NCBI GenBank assembly: GCA_039602395.1
Contig: JBCNJP010000025.1
Location: forward strand, 100,988,124 to 101,052,123
Reading direction: 5' to 3'
Source: Deinandra increscens subsp. villosa
Taxonomy: Eukaryota; Streptophyta; Magnoliopsida; Asterales; Asteraceae
DNA: 64,000 nucleotides
Positions 54,931-64,000 of this stretch are shown here, piece after piece. The position numbers and the translations under genes were made by a program. Every line of letters begins with the position of its first letter. Within the stretch, counting starts at the first letter, position 1. The notes below the pieces were generated by a model that did not search any database, was not told the origin of the DNA, and saw nothing but the letters and a program-made list of their open reading frames with translations.

Positions 54931-57900
54931 CTATCGGGGTTCATCGTCGGAACACGTAGGAAAATATAGGCCGTGTAATGCGGGTATATTCTCCAAATCT
55001 TCCTTGGCATATACAGGAAACAACCACAGCGCCTTTCGCGCGCCAAAAACCTGCAATACGCGACATAAAAATAAATAGTAATTTAAGAACATGATGTTTT
55101 ATCTTAATTTGGAAAGTTTTAATTTATGTTGAGAATCCTTTGTATATGTATGCACTGCACATGAAGCAGTTGAGATGCTGAACATGATTTACCTGCTCAA
55201 AGTTTTTCTTGCGTCCCAAGTCGTATTTCCACCTCACAACTCCTTTCTTCTCATAGACCTGTTACAGAAAAAACCAAAAGATAGTTGAAATGTTGATGAC
55301 AGCCATCTACAACTTGCTAGGGTAATAGAGCAAAGAAAAGAGGAGCATTTAGGGGCTGCTTAGTTAAAACCTAGAGGTGTTTTATGGTTCAGAAAAATAG
55401 AAAACACGTTCAAATTAGATGTTTTCCAGAAAAACAAATTTAAGGAAAACAACATAAAGACCAGCTTTTCTTGCATATAAATAGCTTTCGGAAAACATAG
55501 ATTTGTTGTTTTCTTTCATAATGCATACCCACGCGGCCACGCCCCACGCCTTACAACTATCGCTGCAATTTGTTGAATTGTTGTCGTCTGAGTTCAAGGG
55601 TGAAGATATTAATGAACTCATACAGAACTGAGTTTCTTGTCTAAACTATGCTATTTATTACTTGTTTAATGAATTGTATTTCTTTGACGTGTTTGTTTAC
55701 ATGTGTTGATTTCAAATTTTATTTTATTTTAATTTTAGTTACTTGATGTACGGTTTCAACCAATTTCCAAAAAAAATTGTGCTTTTATATTTTGTATTCC
55801 ATGTTCCCCTGCTTATATATAATTTACTTGCTTTTTTGACAAAACAATATGAAAATTAAACTGATAGAAAACAGTTAACTTTAAACATGTTTTCTAATTT
55901 TCTAAACTGGAAATATGAACAGCTTTTCAAAATTTTCATCAGTTTTCTTGAGACAGAAAACACCCCTCTAATATCCAATAAACAGAGTTTAGTAGAAAAA
56001 CGGAGAACTTTTCTGCAACTAAACAGCCCTTCTAATATCCAATAAAAATAGGGAGAATTGAATAAGAGTAACATACTTTGGTTATTTTTCTATTATACAT
56101 TCCCTCATAAAAAGGATTCAAATATCAAATATAAAACTATTTAGGGTTTAGATTTAACTGGTTTTTAAACCTCCTTAAGAGTTAAGAGAAAAAGGTCAAC
56201 ATGGTCAAAGTTACTCGCACATCAGCTGGCATTTGATCATTTTGACCGGGTAACCATGTCAAATTCCCATGAATATTGTTAGATTATATGTCACTTATTT
56301 GTTCTACGTTACAGCCCATTATGTAGCCCACTGGGCCTTAGAGATTTAGTAGGTTAGAAGTGCTCCACAAATTTATAACACTATTACACAGCATTCAGTC
56401 CTATGCTTATATTAATCTCCGATTGCAAGAATCTTTCAAAAGTTTAATCAATTTTATCAAAAGAAAATAATAATTAAAGTTGAATCGTTTTTATTAAGAG
56501 GGAAAAATATTATATTACCAAAGCAGAAAAGTGACCAAACTATGTTACCTATAAAAATGCACCAATAAAAATTTGAAAAATAATATATTGTCATCATTAC
56601 CTCTACCGAAGTGGTATTGCTGGAAAGAAGAGACGCGTGCATTATGATGAAACAAAGGAGGCTTAATGCAAAAGCTACATTTAAAACTGTATCAAAACAC
56701 AAAATATGTAAGCAACAGGGGGAATTTGTATAAATATTGCTAAACTAATACAGAAAAGTTGTTACCAAAAGTCAAAAAGGTAAGAGCAAGATCACTTGCT
56801 GAGTTCGAGTGACTTGAGGCCTCTCTGAAGAATTTCATGAAACTGGGAAGCAATACTATAGTATCCAGTGTTGTCTCTAGAAATGTATAAAGCTGTATTT
56901 AAAGATATATGCCAATTAATATATTAATATGAATAATCAGTCACTTAAAAAAGGGAGAGTAAATTTACCAAGAACAATAAAAAAAATTTATAGTTTCGTG
57001 CCCCTACACAGTTCACCACCCATACACAATGGTGATCCATCTTCAATACACATCTTTGACCTGCAATATGAGAAGTCTTTAGAGTATAAGATTAAGGGTG
57101 TTCAAAAACCCGTTAAAAAGACTGAACCGCCCAAACTAAAGTGAGTCCGCTGGTTTGAGATCCAAAGAGTTAGGCTCACGGTTCGATTTCGGCGGTTTAA
57201 CGGTTCCGTCTGGTTTAAAACTAGGAACCAGCCGTGTAAACTGATGTGGTCGTTTAACCTTTATAATTTACACTTTTGTTTCATTTTTGAAATATGTATT
57301 ATAATGATGAACCATCTTATCATGTAATTTTTTTAAAACAAACTAATGATTTTGGGAAAAAAATAATAAGAATTAAAAAATCAGTTCAAACCGTTGAACC
57401 GCCAAACCGATGAAACCAGACGGTCGACCCACCCAGCCAGGCCAGTTTAGTTTTCCATTTTCCAAAACCGTAGTAGTGTAGCAGTTCGACCTATAATTTT
57501 CCTCAAAACAGGCCTAACCCGACCCTAAACATCCCTACTAGTAACCTACGATGAAATTAAAGTATACATATCATAAATATAACTTACAAACAGAACAATG
57601 ATGGCAACGTGGTGGCTTCCCGTTCCGACAATTGCGGCAGTACCCTAAAGCTTGTCCATTTTCAGGCACATCTAAAGATGTAGATGCTGAACTGTCGGGT
57701 CCCGCTTCAAGATTTTCCTGTGAAGGGGGTTTCCAGTTTTCAGGAACAGAGCCGGGGTCATGGAAAACTACCATAATATAACTCCATGTTAACATCACAA
57801 GCTGCAATATGGGATATTTGATGTTAGAGCCTGTTTTGAAAGCCTCATTCGATATTCATTGATATGTAATATTATGAAATTAATTGCAGCCTGTTAAGGG

Positions 57901-58978
57901 TAAGAATGATGGAGAGAATACAGTAAGATTCTACTATTGTCAATGAAATCAATTTGTAGCGTGCGATACACCTGAAAACTAGGTTGTGTGACCAACTCAA
58001 CTATCAATAACAGGAAAATAAGGTGATGTAGCACTAGGGTGAAATGGCACTGATATATGCACTTTATATATCTATCAGTTACTAACTAAACCATTATTAT
58101 TTATTACAACCATGACTAATTAGATTTGCATAAAGTCAATCTTTGCTTTCTTCAATAGTCAAAATCAGGCAAGTTCAACACATTCTGGAGTATATCCACA
58201 ACTAGATTTGAGTTTCTTCATTGTTAACTAGGTATTTAGTGAAGCCAATCTTGATTAGAAACCGAATGTTTTGACTTTTGACCATGGAGTTCAAAATCTT
58301 TCATAAGAGCAATTGCCTATACATTAACACAAAGATACCCCACAATCAGATCTTCTTAAACTCCTAGCAAACAAATAATTTGCTAACCTAAATGGCTAAA
58401 TTACATGTTCATCTCTGAAGAAAAAAATATACAGCTTATTCACATAATCTGATGATCATCAAATTCAACCAAGGAGAGTTGCTTTAAAGTGTTTGTCAGT
58501 TATTATTATCATTTTTTCTAATGTATACGAAAACATAATAAAGCAATGTGATTACTGGCAGATACAAATTAATTTGAATAATAACAAGAGATTAGAAGCG
58601 ATCTGCAATGATAACATATCAAATTGATAAAACAATGATGTTTTTCCCAATTTGGGGAACTGGTTAGTATCTTAGAGCATCCAAATATCCTAATTCAATT
58701 CAGAGCTCACTGAATCCGCATGAAATCGATCAAATAAATGAAACGAAATAGAATTCAGTGAGTGATTGAGGGTTTAGGTTACGACTTACGAGGAGGTGAA
58801 ACACGATGACGATAATGAGAGAGAGTAAGGACGTGAAACCACCGTGAGAGAGGCGCGGGGCCCAAGTGAGGATAACTACAACATAGTAGGAAACGGCGAT
58901 GATAGCGGCGACGAGGAGAATCATTAGGTAGCCGAGGAATTTGAGGCCTGAGCATAACTTGAAGAAGTTGAGATCCAT
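54931..58978 (-). CDS. DHHC-type protein S-acyltransferase (palmitoyltransferase)
   Basis: Seven minus-strand exons give a complete 297-aa protein: 58978-58790, 57801-57588, 57060-56969, 56892-56766, 56686-56601, 55258-55193, 55050-54931. The enzyme attaches fatty acyl groups to cysteines of target proteins at endomembranes or the plasma membrane. Seen: membrane spans at about 16-36 and 48-68; a cysteine-rich domain (Y-C-R-N-C ... C-H-H-C-S-V-C-Q-R-C) leading to D-H-H-C at 143-146, with C146 the acyl-carrying residue; two further spans (about 160-180 and 205-228); then N-T-T-S-V-E in place of the usual T-T-x-E, and a conserved N-F-E-Q-V-F-G. It looks closest to Arabidopsis PAT13/PAT14 by recall. 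The frame stays open for 75 codons upstream (Met at 59203), but M-D-L-N-F-F fits the family start. The introns hold ordinary AT-rich DNA plus a hAT-like piece (57093-57539). Confidence 0.92.
57093..57539. mobile_element. hAT-like MITE in S-acyltransferase intron 2
   Basis: TAAGGGTGTTCAAAAACCCG on the left and CCCTAAACATCCCTA on the right give inverted ends of the TAGGGGTGTTCA kind. The interior is rich in AACCGCC/GGCGGTT phrases in both orientations. No clean 8 bp duplication is seen, so the insertion is old or the ends are slightly misplaced. Confidence 0.5.
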
Positions 58979-59203
58979 AAAGAAGGAGGAGGAGGGGGAG
59001 GGGGTAGCGGCGTCGGTTGAGATAAGGCCTGCGTGGTGTGGGAGGGAATAAGCGTTTGAGGATAGGTGCAGCCAGTTTGAATAGATAGATCCAGACGGCG
59101 GCGGTAGGGTTGCCGGAAGGGGGAGGAAGTCCGGCCGACGGTGGGGGGAAAGTGGTAAACGGGAGTCGCTTTCACATTCCCCTCCGATACAAGTTGAGAA
59201 CAC

Positions 59204-59377
59204 TTGGAGGAAGTTGAGACCATGATACGACTACGTTTGCATTATTCTTTTTTTACTTTTTTTTCGAAGACTTTAATTTAATTTTTAGTGAAATCGATTT
59301 TACTATATAAAAAAAAAAGAGCTGCGGTGAAGCTTTTTACCCATTTATCTGTTATTGAGTTGTAGTGTATCTTGTTA
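59204..59377. promoter_or_regulatory. Upstream region of the S-acyltransferase gene
   Basis: T-rich sequence upstream of the S-acyltransferase leader on the minus strand. I see no clear TATA box. The hAT element at 59386 begins about 400 bp above the start codon and so may lie within the promoter. Confidence 0.35.
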
Positions 59378-59385
59378 CCTGTTTA

Positions 59386-60245
59386 TAGGGATGAGATCGT
59401 TATCATACCGGTACCGTACCGTACCGGTACTGGTTAGTACCGGTTTCAAAATTAAGAAAAATCAAGTACCGGTACCGGCACCGTTTAGGTTCGGTCGGTA
59501 CCGGTTCGGTACCGGTACCGGTATTTCGGTAAATTACCGCTTTAGTACTGGTTTTCTTTTTCCGTATAAAAATACCATCAAAGCATAAAAAAATGGTAGA
59601 TCATTATTAATTTTATAACAAAAAATCTCAGTTATGAACAAATATAAAAGTTGGTTATTATTATAACTAAATCATGATTTCTAAAGCATTATACATTTTC
59701 TAAGGTGACCATGATCTATATTTTTCAATGAATATTAAAACACGAAGGTGATATGATCTATATATTTTCTAATGTTAGTAAATATGTAATCTAATAGTTT
59801 AGAATAGACGATATATGAAGATTAATATTTCCTTTTCAGTTAAAAAATAATATACGAAGAATGAAAAAGTAAGTAATGTCTGAAAATCAAAACGTTTGAC
59901 AAATGGAGCGCTCAACCGGTTCATTGGTCATATAAAAATAATAGCCTAAGAATTATAATTGACGGATGTAAGAATAATTTGACAAAAAAAAATCATTAAC
60001 TAGCCTAAGAATTAGAAATATATAATTTATGTTTAAAAATTAAGACTATATATATTTCGGTACTCATTCGGGAAATACCGGTTTTTACCGGTACCGGTAC
60101 CGGTACCGGTTAGTACCGGTTTCAAAATTAGGAAAAATCAAGTACCGATACCGGTACCGTTTAGGTTCGGTCGGTACTGGTTCGGTACCGGTACCGGTAC
60201 GGGACCGGTACGGTACCGGTATTCGGTACCAAAAGCTCATCCCTA
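59386..60245. mobile_element. Non-autonomous hAT element with GGTACC-rich ends, 860 bp
   Basis: Perfect inverted termini TAGGGATGAG and CTCATCCCTA, flanked by a perfect 8 bp duplication CCTGTTTA (59378-59385 and 60246-60253). About 140 bp on the left (59405-59545) and 185 bp on the right (60060-60240) are crowded with GGTACC, ACCGGT and CGGTACCG strings. The middle is AT-rich and non-coding. The phrase GTTTCAAAATTARGAAAAAT occurs in both halves in the same orientation. Confidence 0.93.
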
Positions 60246-60253
60246 CCTGTTTA

Positions 60254-61070
60254 TCTGGTATTTTTATTATAATTTAATCTTATGAACCGGTTATTTTTTT
60301 ACTAATAACAGAATGAGTTATTTTTTTACTAATACCAGGATGAGTTAACAACAGAGATGAAATCGTTGTTAACTTGTTTCTCAGTATTCATATCAAAGAG
60401 AAGAATGTTATTCTATGATATCGATGTCTCCATTGATAGTTACACTTTAAGCAAATGGTAAGTTAAAGTAAAAAAAAAAGGAAGATGATAGAAGAGGGCC
60501 ACTAAAACATATATCAGTTATACTGTTGTCATATTAAATAAGGTCTAAACCATATAAAACATATATAATTTTTTCTTTTTTTTTGAAATTGGAAGTCCTA
60601 TTAGGGCCTAAAGCTCTATCTTGATGTTCATTCATGATGATAGCATTTTCAAGCCCAACAATGGGTCACAAACAGCCACACACACGTAGCTTAACTGCGG
60701 TTCTTGCCCCGTTTTGCTTCCAAATTGACTCTCAATAGTTATATGTGTTTCCCATAGCAACAAACAAACGATTAGTTCTACCTATATACATTTTTTGAAG
60801 AGCTAACATACACTCATTTATATATAATACAATGGAAATTGGAAGATTAATAGTTATCTTTGTGTTTCTTGAAAATTGGCTACAACATTTTGTTTTTGTT
60901 AACAATTTTAGTCCTTATTGAGATTATGTGTACTTTTTGTTTCTATAGTTTGGCCACGTGACTTTGGTGTTATGACATTTTCTACCCTTAAACTTTTATA
61001 ATTTGTTTTTTTAACGAAATAGTAAACTTTTGGTTTTGATAGTTTAGTCACATATGTTTCATACTCTTAC
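60254..61070. other. Intergenic DNA, no gene recognised
   Basis: AT-rich DNA. A block near 60575-60720 (CCTATTAGGGCCTAAAGC and following) is less AT-rich but has no recognisable frame. Confidence 0.5.
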
Positions 61071-61625
61071 GTTTTCTACCCTCTAACTTTTAAAGTTTTT
61101 TTTTGTTTTAAGTTTTGTTATCTTCTACTTTGGCCACGAAACTTTTAACTTTTCTACTTTCGTTTTAATATATTTTTATAGTTTTATACTTTCACTACAG
61201 ACTTTTAGACTTTTACGTTTTATACCCTTAACTTTTTTACCCTCTAACTTTTAAAGTTTTTTTTGTTTTAAGTTTTGTTGTCTTCTACTTTGGCCACGAA
61301 ACTTTTAACTTTTTTACTTTCGTTTTTAGTATACATTTATAATTTTATACTTTCATCACGAGACTTTTAGACTTATATTTTTATAGTTTTATACTTTCAC
61401 CACGAGACTTTTAGACTTTTACATTTATACTCCTTAACTTTTTAACTCTCTAACTTTTAATTTTTTTTGTTTTAAGTTTTTTTGTCTTCTACTTGCGCCA
61501 CGAAACTTTTAACTTTTCTACTTTCGCTTTTAGTATACGTACTTCTATAGTTTTATACTTTCACCACGAGACTTTTAAACTTTTACGTTTTATACCACTT
61601 AACTTTTTTACTTTCGTTCAGTATA
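61071..61625. repeat. T-rich tandem repeats, units of about 165-200 bp
   Basis: The phrase CTCTAACTTTTAA recurs near 61080, 61250 and 61448, each followed by GTTTTAAGTTTT, TCTTCTACTT, CCACGAAACTTTTAACTTTT and TTTTATACTTTCA blocks. About three imperfect copies are present. Confidence 0.8.
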
Positions 61626-61629
61626 CAAA

Positions 61630-61670
61630 TTCAACCTCGCAGCAACGCGCGGGAGGGTGAACATCTCGTT
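61630..61670 (+). mobile_element. Helitron-like 3' terminus (CTCG type)
   Basis: CCTCGC-AGCAAC-GCGCGGG can form a hairpin and is followed by AGGGTGAACATCTCG and then T. It directly follows the tandem repeats at 61071-61625, which may be internal to the element. The 5' end is not located. The terminal bases differ from canonical CTRR. Confidence 0.4.
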
Positions 61671-62907
61671 TACACTATTATTTTAAATTACACCCTTTCA
61701 AGTTTATAAATTTGAGTCTCTACTAAAAAGGATATTGTCTCTTACCATTAGACTACAATTTAAGTTACCGTTTTAGCTCTATACAATGATACTAAAAGTT
61801 GGGATTACATAGTATTTATTAATAATTTTAACCATGCTAAAAACATATATATTTTTTAAATATTTAAGTGAATGGGTTCATTACATGTCTACGGTCCACG
61901 AGCGGCGGGCCACAGTCCACACCCTTCTATTATCAAGCAAATAATAAGCCCATTAAGATACCGTTGAAAATGGATTAATGTGATTCGTTTTCTTTAATTA
62001 TAAACGCTTTTAAGTTGTAATATACTTTTTAAAAGTTTTGTTAATTATATAAACCGAATGATCTAAATAGAATAATAATAAAAGTTCATTATTCTTTATT
62101 GATTTTTCTTCCTAGTTACATTCTAAATACCAAAGGGTTTTTAGCCCAATGAGGTCTGTCTTTCCAAGTAACGAGGTTGCAAACCCTATAATGAACTAAA
62201 ATTTGACGTCAACAAAATTTTTCCGCTAAAAAGAAATTACATTCTAAATAGAATATACCACTAAATATTGATTTAGCTTAATAAATTTTCACTTCGATCA
62301 CTTGACTTTAACAGTTTAAAACATTCACAAAAATTTCGTAACAATAAAATAATATTCAAACCCGACTTCCTGAGTGGTTTTATAGTTGAAAAATACACAC
62401 TATTTTCATCATACTTTATAATGTTAAAATAAAATTGAACATGATAGCAAAATACAAAGCATGGTATGCAAATGGACTCTTGAATAAAGACCTAAATTCA
62501 AGATAAAAAATAAAGATACCAACTACAGTTAAAAAGGTTAAAAAAGGAGGTTAGGTTTAACTGATCAAATTATACAGTTAAAAAAGGAGGTTAGGTTGTG
62601 GTCAAATTATTGGAATTAGAAGTTACAATGGTAAATGTTCCTTTCAGATGAAAAGTTCACTTAAATTTAGATTAGGAGTCACTAAAAAACAACTAAAAAA
62701 AAATAAAGAGAGACCCATATGGTTTTATACACTCATTAGCTACAATTTGTGGTTAGTACTTGGTACAAACAGAACATTACAAGACTCTCCACCTACATTA
62801 TTAACCAAACCAAACCGAATCAAACTTTGATCCGCAAATGCTAACAAACATGCACTCGTAGAAATTAACATAAAACAACCAAAAATTCATGAAATAACAA
62901 CCTCTAG
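61671..62907. other. Intergenic DNA and RopGAP 3' flank
   Basis: AT-rich DNA with a short direct repeat (ACAGTTAAAAAAGGAGGTTA near 62527 and 62573). The stretch just below 62908 should contain the RopGAP 3' untranslated region. No other gene is seen. Confidence 0.5.
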
Positions 62908-64000
62908 TTAAGTTTCTATAGTTGCACTTCGATTCTTCTTACCACTTTTACTTAACTGAAAAACAGGGCGTCTGCATAATCTCCTTACTCCTTTTCTCAA
63001 ACTTAACTTCTCCAATATCCCCTCCACCACCACCTCCTCCTCCGCCTCCTGTTTTGACCGGTGGTTGACCGGTGAATCGTTCTCAGATACGTACTCACAT
63101 CCTACAACCGACCCGCTCTTTCTTGGAAAGCTCCAGAATTTCTCATCTTTTCCACTCCCTATTCTGTTTAAAGATTCGGGTTGTTCTATTTTCGTGGTAT
63201 CTTCACACGAAGAGATCGTTTGAAACGACTCGTCTCTTCCACGTAGCGTTTTGATCACAAGTGTTTTGAGAAAGTTCATCACTTGGACTGCATGAATCAG
63301 TGCAGTTAAAGGGTCTGCCATCTGCATTTACACAATTTGATTTTTGAGGTCATTTGTTTTGAAAACATTTTCTTTAATGTAAATGAAACTATTTTTAACC
63401 GATTCGAACCTGAGTCATGTTCGGGGCAAACACCATAGCGATGTTGCGAGCATTCATTTTGTTTTCTGGTTCATGTTTCACAACATCTGCCATCAAATTA
63501 ACTGCCCAATCAAGAAGTGCAGCCTCTGTTTGAGGAAGGGATTTCACAAGTTTTGTGCATTCTTCCTCGGTGTTGCAGTGCATTACTTGCTCGGGGGTTA
63601 ACGTATCAAGAACACCCGTCGGTAGTTCTCTAAACCACGCCTAAATTCACAAACATAAACCATCTTCATCATATGATAAGTTAAATAATTAAACAAATAA
63701 ATATTATCATTAGGGTACCTTACTACCTTTATCAAACCAGCTAAACAATGAACATCTATCCCATTGGGGACATACCCTTTGTTAAGCTGCTTCCTAACAT
63801 CTTCTTCTTGACTGTTTTCTGCATTTATTCTAAATATTCCTTCTGCCTGCAGTTAATTAACCAGTAGGCATAAAACCAAATTAAAACAATTCAAAAAACA
63901 ATGAATGATTATTAAAAATTTGAAGTTTCAAAATAGGCATTACTTGAAGCCCGCCTCCGGCGTATAGATGCTTTTGCATCATTAGAAGTATTGTCGGCAC
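62908..64000 (-). CDS. Rho-of-plants GTPase-activating protein (RopGAP), 3' part
   Basis: Four minus-strand exons, the first cut by the window edge: 64000-63944, 63846-63727, 63640-63410, 63321-62908, giving the last 273 residues. RopGAPs switch off plant ROP GTPases by speeding GTP hydrolysis and so control polarity and signalling at the plasma membrane. Seen: the RhoGAP domain from V-P-T-I-L-L onward, the arginine finger in E-G-I-F-R-I (second exon), W-F-R-E-L-P, and N-K-M-N-A-R-N-I-A-M-V-F-A-P-N-M-T-Q followed by M-A-D-P-L-T-A-L, all typical of the CRIB-RopGAP class. The CRIB motif itself would lie upstream, outside the window. The tail after about residue 170 of this fragment is polar and poorly conserved, as usual. 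Confidence 0.93.

Noticed and set aside
56929..57144. 71-codon plus-strand frame
   Set aside because: It is antisense to the DHHC exon (57060-56969) of the S-acyltransferase gene.
1..64000. CRISPR arrays, operons, ribosome binding sites or phage modules
   Set aside because: The window is plant nuclear DNA with spliced genes; no such prokaryotic features are present.

Overview
This window is nuclear DNA from a flowering plant. Genes carry many GT-AG introns, intergenic DNA is AT-rich, and every encoded protein is typical of eudicots. A degenerate CCHC-type gag fragment of a kind I associate with composites suggests an Asteraceae genome, but that assignment is inference and I cannot name a species. 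Two runs of exactly 500 N (25594-26093 and 44398-44897) are assembly gaps of placeholder length.

Layout: 1-21 kb has no gene I can recognise. It is a graveyard of transposable elements: Tourist-like, hAT, Mutator-like, CACTA-like and Helitron-like pieces, a Ty1-copia-type gag remnant, and a degenerate telomere-like tract. An intronless AP2/ERF transcription factor lies at 21.2-22.0 kb (minus). A complete 17-exon BRF1 gene (TFIIIB subunit, RNA polymerase III initiation) occupies 26.6-35.3 kb (plus). A complete 13-exon granule-bound starch synthase I gene lies at 39.6-43.0 kb (plus). An intronless KCS1-type 3-ketoacyl-CoA synthase (very-long-chain fatty acid elongation) lies at 48.9-50.5 kb (minus). 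A complete 7-exon DHHC protein S-acyltransferase lies at 54.9-59.0 kb (minus). The 3' part of a RopGAP gene runs off the right edge (62.9-64.0 kb, minus).

I rebuilt the four multi-exon genes exon by exon from splice sites and reading phase. BRF1 gives 521 aa, GBSSI 604 aa and the S-acyltransferase 297 aa; the visible RopGAP part is 273 aa. The genes are functionally unrelated, so this is ordinary plant gene order and not a cluster or operon.

The notable content is the non-coding part. At least a dozen elements can be bounded to the base by terminal inverted repeats plus target-site duplications. Five such elements, plus SINE-like and simple-repeat sequence, sit in the introns of BRF1. I see no convincing novel molecular system. 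The best leads are a hAT family with GGTACC-rich ends, three hairpin ends that look like Helitron 3' termini but finish in CTYG instead of CTRR, a MITE with a long central palindrome, and an ERF with a substituted alanine at a class-defining position.
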